Shown piece after piece: positions 35,573 to 45,262 of a DNA stretch of 64,000 nt. Origin of the DNA: Bacillus sp. V3B (GTDB taxonomy: Bacteria; Bacillota; Bacilli; Bacillales; Cytobacillaceae); contig NZ_JAETXM010000001.1 of NCBI RefSeq assembly GCF_024494465.1, positions 434,001-498,000 on the forward strand. Direction: 5' to 3'. The notes beneath the pieces are model-generated. The model was not told where the DNA came from and did no database searches. It worked only from the letters and a program-made list of their open reading frames with translations. The position numbers were made by a program, and so were the translations under genes. How positions within the stretch are numbered: position 1 is the first letter of the stretch; every line of letters starts with the position of its first letter.

Positions 35573-36436
35573 TTATTTAGAAAAAAAGGATTTAATGGCA
35601 TCAATTAAGTTGATGAAGAATTGTTTGATGCTTTCAAGAAATCCTTGCCCTTCTTCACTTTCAAGATAAGTGGAAATTTTATCTTTGGCAATTGTTAATT
35701 GATCATTGACTTGATTCCAATCGATATTTAAATCCTTTAACTTATTAAAAAGGTCAATTAAACTTTGCAACTGTTCTTCGGTTAATGTAATCCCTAGCTC
35801 TTTAGCAGCGTTTTCTACGATAACTCGAATATCCGCCTCTGTTTTTGGTTGTTGGTTAGCGATGTCTTCTTTAATTTTGGTTATCAAAGCAGAGGCCTTT
35901 TCTGTACCAATGCTATCACCTAATTCAGCGGATGTGACCAATTCTTCATTTGCAGCTTGTTTGACATCTTCAGGTATTGCTTTATCAGCTGATATTTCAT
36001 ATGCTTTGATAAGTCCAGTTAAAGCACCGGTCCCAGACACCTCAAAAGGAGCTGTAATATAAATTTTGGCATCCTTTACGCCTGCTGTAATTAAAGCATT
36101 TATGTACATTTCATCTGTAACCCAGTTAATATTATTTGTTTCAACTTCGAGACCTGAGTTTTTAGCTGCAATGGTAATGGCAGATGATGAGAAAGTTTGT
36201 GTACCAATTATAGATTTAGCAATATAGTTCCCTAAATATTTATGTTCTTCAGCATTTGTAACGGTAATAATTTGGGCATCTGTGGGTGCGTTCATTTCGG
36301 ACAGGATCTTATTTTTCTGTTCTTCTGATAAGCTTTCACCTAAAGTAATGATCATATCACCAACCACTACATCAGCAAAACTGCGAAGAGGTAAAAAAAA
36401 CAGCAATAGTATTAGTAGAATCGTAATCTTTTTCAT
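35573..36436 (-). CDS. ypuA: YpuA-like secreted DUF1002 protein
   Basis: A 287-residue exported protein with an N-terminal signal peptide (ITILLILLLFFLPLRSFA, cleavage near 21) followed by a DUF1002 domain with the MIITLGESL motif and an acidic helical C-terminus (about 205-287). In B. subtilis ypuA is linked to cell-envelope stress (sigma-M); its molecular activity is unknown. The gene is bracketed by two copies of the 133-bp repeat, at 35438-35570 and 36455-36586. Confidence 0.87.
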   Translation of the reverse strand: MKKITILLILLLFFLPLRSFADVVVGDMIITLGESLSEEQKNKILSEMNAPTDAQIITVTNAEEHKYLGNYIAKSIIGTQTFSSSAITIAAKNSGLEVETNNINWVTDEMYINALITAGVKDAKIYITAPFEVSGTGALTGLIKAYEISADKAIPEDVKQAANEELVTSAELGDSIGTEKASALITKIKEDIANQQPKTEADIRVIVENAAKELGITLTEEQLQSLIDLFNKLKDLNIDWNQVNDQLTIAKDKISTYLESEEGQGFLESIKQFFINLIDAIKSFFSK

Positions 36437-36454
36437 TGCATCCTCCTTATAATA

Positions 36455-36586
36455 TTGGCTATGTTAATGATTAATGTTGAAAATTTGCCTTGGTATATGC
36501 GACCATGTGTTTTATTCTATGGAATAACTTAATGGATGCGTATACCAAAGGCATTTAAAGCATCAACAATATTGTTTAACAAGGCC
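36455..36586. repeat. 133-bp palindromic repeat, copy 2
   Basis: Starts TTGGCTATGTTAATGATTA and ends TTTAACAAGGCC. Internal arms include GCCTTGGTATATGCG and CGTATACCAAAGGC. It begins 18 bases upstream of the ypuA start, so it could carry or separate that gene's promoter. Confidence 0.9.
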
Positions 36587-37240
<654 letters not shown>

Positions 37241-37251
<11 letters not shown>

Positions 37252-37768
37252 TATTTGTTTTTTTCTCTAATGCCTTTTTCCGTTCATTAATTACGCTTGT
37301 ACGGTCTCTACTTACATGACGGTGTACGATTTGAAGGTCATTTATATCACTTTCACTGCACCATTGCATATTTAATTCAAGGCTCCGGTTTTTGCATTCC
37401 TCAACTAATGATTTTGAATAGATGGGGAGGGTCATGCTTTGATAGTCCTGCCTATTCTCAATGTGGGTAAGCTGTTCGTTCATTTGCTTAACAAGTAAGG
37501 TGAATTCAATCCCGAGTCTGATTAATTCTTCTTTATTTATAGAGAAAATATGAAGGGATTTTTGGATTGTTCGGGAGGCTCCCTTGAAATTGCCTCGTCT
37601 ATGATGGTAATTCGCCACTGCTAGTTGAATAAAACCGACCCAAATGGATTCTTTATTTCCATTATCTACCTTCTTCCAATAATCTTCTAAAATCTCATGG
37701 CATTCGAAATAGTCCCTATTGCCATGAAAGTGCACTAAATAGTTTATATATTCCTGTGGAAACATCAT
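37241..37768 (-). CDS. ypuF: YpuF (DUF309)
   Basis: A 175-residue helical protein of the DUF309 family. FHGNRDYFECHEILEDYWK and the WVGFIQLAVANYHHRRGN motif supply the clustered His and Glu residues of the family. B. subtilis ypuF lies next to scpA in the same region. AAAGGAG lies upstream of the ATG. It converges on ribT with three bases between stop codons. Function unknown. Confidence 0.88.
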
Positions 37769-38016
37769 TTTGCTTATTCTCCTTTTTAAAAAATTAAATT
37801 AGGTTAAGTGTAGCATAGAGTTGAGGGTTCGATACTGAATTTTATTAGACTTTTCAACCATTCAAACCATCGTAAGAAATTACTATTGGATTAATGGTAT
37901 CTATCTACTATACTTATTAATGATTTATCTATCATAAAACATTGAAATAAAATAATGAAAGTCCAATAATCTTATGTTGATCAACAATAATTATTAGAAA
38001 AGTTTTGGTGGAATTT

Positions 38017-38772
38017 ATGCAATATAATGTAAAAATTGATGCGTTTGAAGGACCGTTAGATTTGCTCCTACATCTTATCAATCATCTGGAAATTGATATA
38101 TATGATATACCTGTTGCAGAAATAACAGACCAATATTTAATTTATATTCATACGATGAAAGAGTTACAGCTTGATTTAGCAAGTGAATTCTTAGTCATGG
38201 CAGCAACGCTATTAGCGATTAAAAGTAAAATGCTCTTACCAAATCATAATGCTGACTTTGACGAAGACCTTACGTTTGAAATGGAAGAAGATCCACGTGA
38301 AGAACTTGTTGAAAAGTTGATCGAATATCGAAAATATAAGGAAGTTGCTGATGACTTAAAATCTCTTGAGAAAGAGAGAGGATTGATGTTTACAAAGCCT
38401 CCTAGTGATTTAGCGGAGTATGCTAAAGACATAGAACATGAGAAAAAACCGGAGGCCGATGTATCACTCTATGATATGCTAGGAGCCTTGCAAAAGCTTT
38501 TACGCCGAAAAAAACTGCAAAAACCATTATTGACGAAAATTACTCGTCAGGAAATTCCAATTGAGCAAAGAATGAAGGAGATCATAAGTGACTTAAAGAA
38601 AACGAAAAGCCGCAAACGATTTTATGATCTATTTCCAATTTTAGATAAAGAGCATATTGTTGTTACTTTTTTAGCTGTATTAGAGTTAATGAAGAAAAAT
38701 GTCATTTTAGTCGAGCAAGAGAAAAACTTCGCTGAAATTTTTGTTTCTGCAGTAGAAGGAGCGGGGGAATAA
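38017..38772 (+). CDS. scpA: segregation and condensation protein A
   Basis: Kleisin subunit of the Smc-ScpAB condensin, 251 residues. The N-terminal [12 protein letters not shown] motif and the C-terminal winged helix near 195-245 are the Smc-binding ends of a kleisin. GGTGG lies before ATG 38017; in-frame TTG and GTG codons upstream are less likely. Overlaps scpB by one base. Confidence 0.94.
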   Translation: MQYNVKIDAFEGPLDLLLHLINHLEIDIYDIPVAEITDQYLIYIHTMKELQLDLASEFLVMAATLLAIKSKMLLPNHNADFDEDLTFEMEEDPREELVEKLIEYRKYKEVADDLKSLEKERGLMFTKPPSDLAEYAKDIEHEKKPEADVSLYDMLGALQKLLRRKKLQKPLLTKITRQEIPIEQRMKEIISDLKKTKSRKRFYDLFPILDKEHIVVTFLAVLELMKKNVILVEQEKNFAEIFVSAVEGAGE

Positions 38773-39359
38773 TGGAAATTGTTAATTGGAAAGGAATAGT
38801 GGAAAGTTTATTGTTTGCGGCTGGTGATGAAGGGTTGACATTGAAGCAAATCTCTCAAGTCCTTGAAATCGAGGAAATAACAGCTGAGCAAGTTTTAGAT
38901 GAGTTAATGAATGCCTACAATGAAAATGAAAACCGTGGAATTACACTTATTCAACTGGCAGAAACTTACCAACTTGCAACAAAAAAGGAATATTCTTCTT
39001 ATTTGAAAAAACTTGTAGAGTCTCCTCATACAACAGCTTTGTCACAAGCAGCACTTGAAACATTAGCCATCATTGCCTATAAGCAACCGATCACAAGAAT
39101 CGAGATTGAAGAGATTAGAGGGGTAAAAACAGAGAGACCTCTTCATACACTAATGGCAAAGGCTTTAATTAAAGAGGTTGGAAGAGCAGAAGGAACGGGC
39201 AGAGCCTATTTATATGGGACAACCAAGGGATTTCTCGATTATTTTGGTTTGAAGAATATTAAGGAACTTCCTCCGCTTCCAGAAAAAATGGATGAAGACT
39301 ATATTCAGGAAGAAGCAGATTTATTTTTTGAAAGGTTTGAAGATAAAATGGATTCATGA
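38772..39359 (+). CDS. scpB: segregation and condensation protein B
   Basis: Tandem winged-helix partner of ScpA, 195 residues, which dimerises on the kleisin middle. Family signatures are [25 protein letters not shown] and the [18 protein letters not shown] ending. The ATG shares its A with the TAA of scpA, so translation is coupled. Confidence 0.94.
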   Translation: MEIVNWKGIVESLLFAAGDEGLTLKQISQVLEIEEITAEQVLDELMNAYNENENRGITLIQLAETYQLATKKEYSSYLKKLVESPHTTALSQAALETLAIIAYKQPITRIEIEEIRGVKTERPLHTLMAKALIKEVGRAEGTGRAYLYGTTKGFLDYFGLKNIKELPPLPEKMDEDYIQEEADLFFERFEDKMDS

Positions 39360-39473
39360 TTTTTCTAAGCTTTTTTAACGAATCTATGGTAAAATAGAAG
39401 CAACTTTAATTATTTTCTTACTATTCTTTATTTTTACATATTTACTTTTCAACAGATGGGGAGGAGGGCTTAC

Positions 39474-39893
39474 TTGCTAATCAAATATTGTCGTGGATAT
39501 GAATTGAAGAAGGAGAAACCAAATACCTCTGAAGACTATTTCAATCGAAGTGAAATAATTTTTGTGGAGAATGGGAAAGAACGAGTTTTTCGTGTTTTGT
39601 ATCTTCGTTATTTTGAAGAAATGCTTCATGAATTTACACCATTTCAGCAAAACCCTATTTTTCATGTAGGGAATAGAGATGTTGAGTTAAAAGATCTTGT
39701 CGCATTAGCATGTTTGATTAAGAATCCTCATTATCGAAATCGAAAGCAAGTCTATATAAACAAAGGCTCGGAATTTTCCTTTTGTTTTGAAGGGGTGAAC
39801 TTTGATAAATTAAGGAGTTTTTTTCAGGAATTAGAGGAAAACAAGGAAACTGTTCTTCATTCTTCACTGGACTATATGGTGGAATCTAATTAA
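39474..39893 (+). CDS. hypothetical protein between scpB and ypuI
   Basis: A 139-residue soluble protein, start TTG 39474 chosen because GGGGAGGAGG lies five bases before it. The sequence is rich in aromatic and charged residues (EERVFRVLYLRYFEEMLHEF-like and CLIKNPHYRNRKQ segments) and ends LHSSLDYMVESN. I recognise no family. It lies in the scpAB-ypuI cluster and is probably cotranscribed with ypuI 26 bases later. Confidence 0.7.
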   Translation: MLIKYCRGYELKKEKPNTSEDYFNRSEIIFVENGKERVFRVLYLRYFEEMLHEFTPFQQNPIFHVGNRDVELKDLVALACLIKNPHYRNRKQVYINKGSEFSFCFEGVNFDKLRSFFQELEENKETVLHSSLDYMVESN

Positions 39894-39919
39894 AAGCTAA
39901 TTTAACAGGGGTGAAATCA

Positions 39920-40408
39920 TTGGGAAATACACTTGTTCAGACACAGATCATAGATGTGAAAAAATTTCTTGAATTTACAATCGCTGAATTTGAAACTTTT
40001 TTAAATAAGACGACTTTGAGTGGACTTGTTAAAGAAAAAGAAGGAGATTCTGAGTATTATAAATCTATTTTGTCTAATATCCGTAAACTACTTGTTTTTT
40101 GCGAAGAGGGATTGGACGCCTGTCGGGTGATTGTGAAGAATGAACCTTTTGCAAAAGCTGCTGCAGAAAAAACGCTTTACCGTATTTATCACCAGTGCAT
40201 AGAAGAATTTTTCGCACCTAAAAGTGATGCTTGGTTTGAAGATAGTCGTTCTGCTTATACGGGGAAAAACTCAATTAAATTTAGACAGGATACACCTGAC
40301 AGTATAAAGTCGGTTTTTAAGAATTTAGAAAGTACATTCCAAGAAATTCGAGAAGAGCTAGAATACTATGTAACAGATTACCAAACAAAAATGATCCAAT
40401 CGAAATAG
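39920..40408 (+). CDS. ypuI: YpuI (DUF3907)
   Basis: A 162-residue helical protein of the DUF3907 family, with TLYRIYHQCIEEFFAPKSDAW and AYTGKNSIKF motifs. GGGGTGA fixes the start at TTG 39920; the GTG at 39911 is part of that ribosome site. In B. subtilis ypuI follows scpB. Function unknown. Confidence 0.88.
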   Translation: MGNTLVQTQIIDVKKFLEFTIAEFETFLNKTTLSGLVKEKEGDSEYYKSILSNIRKLLVFCEEGLDACRVIVKNEPFAKAAAEKTLYRIYHQCIEEFFAPKSDAWFEDSRSAYTGKNSIKFRQDTPDSIKSVFKNLESTFQEIREELEYYVTDYQTKMIQSK

Positions 40409-40434
40409 AAAAGCAGAAGTGGCTTAATACAGTG

Positions 40435-40464
40435 AAAAACCATCGAAATTTCGATGGTTTTTTT
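40435..40464 (+). terminator. terminator after ypuI
   Basis: AAAAACCATCGAA and TTCGATGGTTTTTTT form a tight hairpin. Confidence 0.92.
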
Positions 40465-40571
40465 ATGGAAGAAGTTTAACCTCTTTGTGTTCCATTTATT
40501 AGCCAGGCAATAATCTTTCCTATTATTCATAGAATAGTCACGGACACGAAATTAAGAAATGGGGGCTGGGC

Positions 40572-41465
40572 GTGAGTCTATTTAATGAATATGTAAAAGA
40601 AGTTATCAACTGGAATGATGATTTAAAACGTTTTTTAGAATCAGAACAGGTTGAAGAGGATGCTGAAATTTGGAATCGTTTAGATCAATTTACAAATATT
40701 ATGGATGGGATTACTCAGAAAGATCTGAGTCAAGAAGATTTAGCAAGAATACAAACTGAAGTTGAGGAACTTCACAGTGAAATGGACCACTATTTTACAA
40801 ACCGTCAAGAACTTGGCATGGTCTATATGAACGAACCATTTGTAGGGATTGGAAATCACAAGCTACCACCCCTGCCCTATGATTATGACGCTCTTCAGCC
40901 CTATATCTCAGAAGAAATTATGAAGTTACATCATACAAAGCACCATCAATCGTATGTGGATGGGTTAAATAAGGCGGAGAAAAAACTCAAAGAGGCCAGA
41001 AAAAGTGGGGATTTTGCGCTTGTTAAACATTGGTCAAGAGAGTTAGCTTTCCATGGATCAGGACATAATCTCCATACTGTTTTTTGGAATAATATGAGCC
41101 CAAAAGGTGGGGGGGAACCGAAGGGTGCTTTGTTAAAAGAAATTGAAAAGTATTTTGGTAGCTTTGATGCATTTAAGAAACATTTTACCGAAGCTGCTAA
41201 ACAAGTAGAAGGAGTCGGATGGGCGATTCTTGTTTGGTCACCACGGTCTCGGCACCTTGAGATCCTTCAATCTGAAAGACATATGCTCTTAACACAGTGG
41301 GATACAATTCCACTACTTGTTCTTGATGTATGGGAACATGCTTACTATCTTCAATATAAAAACAATAGAGCACAATATGTAGATAGATGGTGGAATATTG
41401 TCAGTTGGAAAGATGTTGAAGAACGCTTCGCAAAAGCAAAAGAACTAAAATGGAAACCTTATTAA
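40572..41465 (+). CDS. sodF: superoxide dismutase SodF-like (Fe/Mn), N-terminally extended
   Basis: A 297-residue Fe/Mn superoxide dismutase. Residues about 95-297 form the SOD domain with YDALQPYISEEIMKLHHTKHHQSYVDGLN (ligand His), SRELAFHGSGH, GVGWAILVW and the DVWEHAYYLQYKN motif carrying the last Asp and His ligands. An about 90-residue acidic, helical extension precedes it, as in B. subtilis SodF. GGGGGCTGGG lies before GTG 40572. Metal choice cannot be read from sequence alone. Confidence 0.88.
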   Translation: MSLFNEYVKEVINWNDDLKRFLESEQVEEDAEIWNRLDQFTNIMDGITQKDLSQEDLARIQTEVEELHSEMDHYFTNRQELGMVYMNEPFVGIGNHKLPPLPYDYDALQPYISEEIMKLHHTKHHQSYVDGLNKAEKKLKEARKSGDFALVKHWSRELAFHGSGHNLHTVFWNNMSPKGGGEPKGALLKEIEKYFGSFDAFKKHFTEAAKQVEGVGWAILVWSPRSRHLEILQSERHMLLTQWDTIPLLVLDVWEHAYYLQYKNNRAQYVDRWWNIVSWKDVEERFAKAKELKWKPY

Positions 41466-41468
41466 AAC

Positions 41469-41511
41469 GAAAAGCGAAGACGCCTTGCCCAAGCACGACA
41501 AGCATAAGATG
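41469..41511. repeat. 43-bp intergenic repeat unit, copy 1
   Basis: Begins GAAAAGCGAAGACGCCTTGC and ends CAAGCATAAGATG; copy 2 at 41593-41635 differs at two positions. Between them, GAGAAGGTT pairs with AACCTTCTC, and ACCTCGAGCGGTTAGGCG is typical of a widespread Bacillus intergenic repeat. Confidence 0.85.
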
Positions 41512-41592
41512 GTCCGGGGAGAAGGTTGTTCTTTAACCTTCTCATTGGAACAACTTATGACCTCGAGCGGTTAGGCGAAGTAGCTAGACAGA

Positions 41593-41635
41593 GAAAAGCG
41601 AAGACGCCTTGCCCAAGCGCGACAAGCACAAGATG
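41593..41635. repeat. 43-bp intergenic repeat unit, copy 2
   Basis: Same unit and orientation as 41469-41511 (41 of 43 bases equal), 81 bases after its end and just before the hairpin at 41641-41681. Confidence 0.85.
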
Positions 41636-41640
41636 AAGAA

Positions 41641-41681
41641 GAGCTTAAACATGTGATGAGTCCATGTTTGAGCTCTTTTTT
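41641..41681 (+). terminator. terminator before dacB
   Basis: GAGCTTAAACATG pairs with CATGTTTGAGCTC and ends in TTTTTT. It isolates the sodF/repeat region from the dacB operon. Confidence 0.88.
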
Positions 41682-41682
41682 G

Positions 41683-41710
41683 TCATATTGGGACGTGCCC
41701 CGCATAAACT
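41683..41710 (+). promoter_or_regulatory. sigma-E promoter of dacB-spmA-spmB
   Basis: TCATATT at 41683-41689 (perfect -35), a 13-base gap and CATAAACT at 41703-41710 fit the sigma-E consensus. The dacB operon is sigma-E-dependent in B. subtilis. The start codon follows 36 bases later. Confidence 0.75.
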
Positions 41711-41745
41711 TGTACAAACCGATTAAGGAGAAGAGGGATTACGAA

Positions 41746-42897
41746 ATGAAATATATAAGATTGTTGATTGTTTTTATTGTTATCACCTCAACCATCTTAC
41801 TGTATTTTCCCTTTAAAACTGAAGCTTCTGGGTATGCAAGTGCAAGTAGTGCTGTTTTAATGGAACAACAGTCAGGTAGAGTTTTATATGAAAAAAAGGC
41901 ACATCAGGTCAGAAGAATTGCTAGTATTACCAAAATCATGACCGCTATTTTGGCCATTGAGTCAGGGAAATTAAATGATACAGTCAAAGTAAGTGAGAAT
42001 GCGGTGAGAGCAGCAGGATCATCGATCTATTTGAAACCAGGCGAGAAAATTAAGTTAGAGGATCTTGTGTATGGTTTGATGCTGCGTTCCGGAAATGATT
42101 CAGCAGTAGCCATCGCTGAGCATGTTGGTGGAAGTTTAGATGGATTCGTCTATTTAATGAACCAAAAAGCAGAGGGAATTGGGATGAAAAACACTCATTT
42201 TGCAAACCCACATGGACTTGATGATCACGAGGATCATTTTTCAACAGCATATGACATGGCTTTGTTAACGAGATATGCGATGACAAATGATACATATAAG
42301 CTGATTGCGGGAACAAAGGTGCATCGTGCGCCAAACCCTACTGAAAACTGGGATCGAGTTTGGAAAAACAAAAATCGTCTCCTGACAGAGTTATATGATT
42401 ATACAACAGGTGGTAAAACGGGTTATACAAAACGTGCAAAAAGGACACTTGTGACGACAGCAACAAAAGATAATCTTGATTTGATAGCCGTTACATTAAA
42501 TGGACCGGATGATTGGAACGACCATATCAATATGTATGAATATGGATTTAAAAATTATAAGCTAGTAAATGTGTTACAAGAAGGTACAATTAAAGAGGTT
42601 AACGAGCCATTTTACAAAAAAAGAGTTTATCTAAAACATGATATTCTTTATCCTATTGCAAGCAATGAACGTGATCTATTTAAAGTTGAATTTAAATTAC
42701 AAGAACCAAAGGATGAATGGCGTAAACAAGAAAAAGAACCAGATGTGGTAGGGAAAGCATTGATTTACTTTAATCATCAACTGATAGAAGAAGAGCCTCT
42801 TTTTTATAAACAGATAAAGGTGAAAGAAGACAAATCCTTCTTTGAGCACTTTCGAAATCTCTTTCATATTCATATGGGTGGGGACCTAGATGATTAA
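41746..42897 (+). CDS. dacB: spore cortex D-alanyl-D-alanine carboxypeptidase DacB
   Basis: Mother-cell peptidase S11 (PBP5*) that controls cortex cross-linking. The 383-residue protein has a signal peptide (LLIVFIVITSTILLYFPFKTEA), the SITK active site, SGN and the GGKTGYT motif. AAGAGGGA precedes ATG 41746; longer in-frame starts enter the terminator. It overlaps spmA by eight bases. Confidence 0.94.
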   Translation: MKYIRLLIVFIVITSTILLYFPFKTEASGYASASSAVLMEQQSGRVLYEKKAHQVRRIASITKIMTAILAIESGKLNDTVKVSENAVRAAGSSIYLKPGEKIKLEDLVYGLMLRSGNDSAVAIAEHVGGSLDGFVYLMNQKAEGIGMKNTHFANPHGLDDHEDHFSTAYDMALLTRYAMTNDTYKLIAGTKVHRAPNPTENWDRVWKNKNRLLTELYDYTTGGKTGYTKRAKRTLVTTATKDNLDLIAVTLNGPDDWNDHINMYEYGFKNYKLVNVLQEGTIKEVNEPFYKKRVYLKHDILYPIASNERDLFKVEFKLQEPKDEWRKQEKEPDVVGKALIYFNHQLIEEEPLFYKQIKVKEDKSFFEHFRNLFHIHMGGDLDD

Positions 42898-43483
42898 TAT
42901 CATATGGGTAGCATTAACGGTAATTGGATTCCTATTTGCCGCGATAAATGGAACAATGGAAGAAGTCAATGAAGCCATTTTTAAAGGAGCATCAGATGCA
43001 GTAACTCTCTGTATCGGCTTGATTAGTGTACTAGTCTTTTGGCTTGGGATCATGAAAATTGCTGAGCATGCGGGCTTGTTAGAAAAGTTAGCGATCTTAT
43101 TTCGGCCTATTGTCACAAGATTATTTCCGGACATCCCAAAAGATCATCCAGCAATGGGATATATTTTGTCAAATATGATAGCGAATTTATTTGGGCTTGG
43201 AAATGCTGCAACCCCGCTTGGTATTAAAGCGATGGAACAAATGAGGGTGTTAAATGACAATAAAACGGAAGCAAGCAGATCGATGGTGACATTTCTTGCT
43301 ATTAACACAGCAAGTATTACGTTAATACCGACTACTGTTATTGCCATTCGAATGAATTATAATGCGGCGTCCCCTACCGATATTGTGGGACCAACTTTAG
43401 TGGCAACATGTTGTTCGGGTGTGGCTGCCGTTTTAATTGATCGATGGTTTTATTATCAAAGATCCCGGAAGCGAAAGGGATGA
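42890..43483 (+). CDS. spmA: spore maturation protein SpmA
   Basis: A 197-residue polytopic membrane protein needed for spore core dehydration. It contains NLFGLGNAATPLGIKAMEQM, the paired nucleoside-transporter-like Gate motif of SpmA. Starts inside the end of dacB. With SpmB it forms a conserved pair of unknown transport activity. Confidence 0.93.
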   Translation: MINIIWVALTVIGFLFAAINGTMEEVNEAIFKGASDAVTLCIGLISVLVFWLGIMKIAEHAGLLEKLAILFRPIVTRLFPDIPKDHPAMGYILSNMIANLFGLGNAATPLGIKAMEQMRVLNDNKTEASRSMVTFLAINTASITLIPTTVIAIRMNYNAASPTDIVGPTLVATCCSGVAAVLIDRWFYYQRSRKRKG

Positions 43484-43492
43484 TGATGAAGA

Positions 43493-44020
43493 ATGGGAAT
43501 TGTTTCGATTATTTCTTTATGGTTTATACCAGTCCTTATTGGATTTATCCTGCTGTATGGAACCTTTAAAAAGGTTCCGACTTACGAGAGCTTTGTAGAA
43601 GGTGGGAAAGAGGGAATCAAAATTGCTATCTCAATTATTCCTTTTCTAGTTGGGATGCTTGTAGCCATTTCTATATTTCGTGCCTCTGGAGCACTCGAAT
43701 ATGTAATGAATTTAATACGACCTTTGATGGAAGCAATGGGTGTTCCAGCAGAAATTGTTCCTCTGGCGTTCATTCGTCCCATCTCAGGTACAGCAGCACT
43801 TGGAATGACGAGTGATCTCATTGCTGTACATGGTCCAGATTCATTCATTGGTCGATTGGCATCTGTGTTGCAAGGAAGCACGGACACAACTTTCTATGTT
43901 TTAACCGTCTATTTTGGTGCAGTAGGAATAAAAAAAATGGGGGATGCATTGAAGGTAGGCTTATGGGCAGATCTTGTTGGTATTATTGTAGCTATTATTG
44001 TCGTAACACTAGTATGGTAA
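43493..44020 (+). CDS. spmB: spore maturation protein SpmB
   Basis: A 175-residue membrane protein with five hydrophobic helices and the FIRPISGTAALGMTSDLI and GSTDTTFYVLTVYFGAVGI motifs of SpmB (Gate domain). Separated from spmA by nine bases. Last gene of the operon, ended by a perfect terminator at once. Confidence 0.93.
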   Translation: MGIVSIISLWFIPVLIGFILLYGTFKKVPTYESFVEGGKEGIKIAISIIPFLVGMLVAISIFRASGALEYVMNLIRPLMEAMGVPAEIVPLAFIRPISGTAALGMTSDLIAVHGPDSFIGRLASVLQGSTDTTFYVLTVYFGAVGIKKMGDALKVGLWADLVGIIVAIIVVTLVW

Positions 44021-44068
44021 AAAAATCACTTTCATCAATTTTGTAAAAATTGATGAAAGTGATTTTTT
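44020..44068 (+). terminator. perfect terminator after spmB
   Basis: AAAATCACTTTCATCAATTT and its reverse complement form a 20-bp-plus stem around GTA, ending in TTTTTT. It abuts the spmB stop codon and the next repeat copy. Confidence 0.93.
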
Positions 44069-44070
44069 AT

Positions 44071-44204
44071 TTGGCTATGTTAATGATTATTGTTGATAAA
44101 TGGCCTTTGGTGTATGTGGCCATGTGTTTTATTCAGCATGAATAACGTAATGAACGCGTACACCAAAGGCTTATAAAGCAGCTACACGATTGTTTAACAA
44201 AGCC
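44071..44204. repeat. 133-bp palindromic repeat, copy 3
   Basis: Starts TTGGCTATGTTAATGATTA and ends GTTTAACAAAGCC. Internal arms GGCCTTTGGTGTATG and CGTACACCAAAGGC pair. Same orientation as copies 1 and 2. It sits directly after the spmB terminator, in the only part of the 44021-44335 gap with structure apart from that terminator. Confidence 0.9.
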
Positions 44205-44335
44205 TTTTATTCTTATCTAATTGTGCTGATTTCACTTTTATTTTTCACTTTCATTTTGAAAAAAGTATAAATTATGGCATAATTCAAGATGAAAGAATTG
44301 AGAATATAGGAAAGTTATTCAATAGAGGTGACTAC

Positions 44336-45058
44336 ATGGAAAGACTTCAGAAAGTAATTGCACATGCAGGATTTGCTTCAAGAAGAAAGGCAGAAGAAAT
44401 GATTCTTGAAGGAAAGGTAAAAGTAAATGGGAAAGTGGTTAAAGAGTTAGGAGTAAAGGTGTCCCCTTCAGATCGAGTAGAAGTGGGAGGAATTCCAGTT
44501 GAAAAGGAAGAGCCTGTTTATTTTCTTTTTTACAAACCACGCGGTGTTATATCCAGTGTCCAGGATGAGAAGGGGAGAAAAGCGGTAACAGACTATTTTC
44601 CGGAAATTAAGCAGAGGATTTATCCGGTAGGTAGGCTTGATTATGACACATCAGGAGTGTTGTTATTAACAAACGATGGGGAATTTGCAAATTTACTTAT
44701 GCACCCCCGAAATGAGATTGAAAAAGAATATATTGCAAAAATAAAAGGGGTTCCAACGAGAGAAAATTTAAAAAGTCTAGAAAAAGGAATTCACCTTGAA
44801 GATGGTAAAACAGCTCCGGCAAGGGTGAAGCTGATTTCTGCCGATAAAAAGAAGGGAACAGCTATTATTCAGCTGTCCATTCATGAAGGAAGAAACAGGC
44901 AGGTACGTAGGATGTTTGAAGCCATTGGACATCCTGTTTTGAAACTGCGCAGAGAAAAATATGCTTTTTTAACTTTGCAGGGTTTAAAATCGGGAGATGC
45001 TAGAGAGTTAACGGCACATGAAATAAAGCAACTTAGAGTATTGGCTGAAAATTCATAG
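44336..45058 (+). CDS. rluB: 23S rRNA pseudouridine synthase RluB
   Basis: Isomerises uridine in 23S rRNA helix 89 region (family knowledge). The 240-residue RsuA-family protein starts with an S4 RNA-binding domain (MERLQKVIAHAGFASRRKAEEMI) and has the catalytic Asp in VGRLDYDTSGVLLLTNDG, plus EGRNRQVRRMFEAIGHPVLKL. GAGGTGA precedes the ATG. The gene precedes resA as in B. subtilis (ypuL). Confidence 0.92.
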   Translation: MERLQKVIAHAGFASRRKAEEMILEGKVKVNGKVVKELGVKVSPSDRVEVGGIPVEKEEPVYFLFYKPRGVISSVQDEKGRKAVTDYFPEIKQRIYPVGRLDYDTSGVLLLTNDGEFANLLMHPRNEIEKEYIAKIKGVPTRENLKSLEKGIHLEDGKTAPARVKLISADKKKGTAIIQLSIHEGRNRQVRRMFEAIGHPVLKLRREKYAFLTLQGLKSGDARELTAHEIKQLRVLAENS

Positions 45059-45166
45059 AAGTTTCACAATTGTTTTTATAAAAAAACAATACAATAATGT
45101 GGTTAATGTTATAATATTGGCAAACTATTAAATTTTTCTGAAAAAATATAGGGGTATAGTTCGGTC

Positions 45167-45224
45167 ATCATCTATTGATTGCATATAATCGATGGTGATC
45201 TACTATGTTTTTCAACATGTAGTA
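45167..45224 (+). other. tandem hairpins in the resA leader
   Basis: Hairpin 1 pairs 45167-45180 with 45187-45199 (one bulge, two G-U). Hairpin 2 pairs TACTATGTT (45201-45209) with AACATGTAGTA (45214-45224), including a two-base bulge. Both lie upstream of the resA ribosome site, without a terminator T run. Function unknown; regulation of the resABC transcript is possible. Confidence 0.55.
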
Positions 45225-45262
45225 TTAGGTGATAGAGAAAAGCTTTGGGGGAGGGATCATGG

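Noticed and set aside
41466-41640. The two 43-bp units as a possible CRISPR.
   Set aside because: Only two units with an 81-bp structured spacer; they match a common intergenic repeat type of Bacillus.
44020-44068. Perfect inverted repeat after spmB as a mobile element end.
   Set aside because: Position at the stop codon and the T run identify it as a terminator.
45259-45261. ATG near the resA start.
   Set aside because: It is out of frame with ResA; TTG 45263 gives the conserved numbering of C74 and C77.
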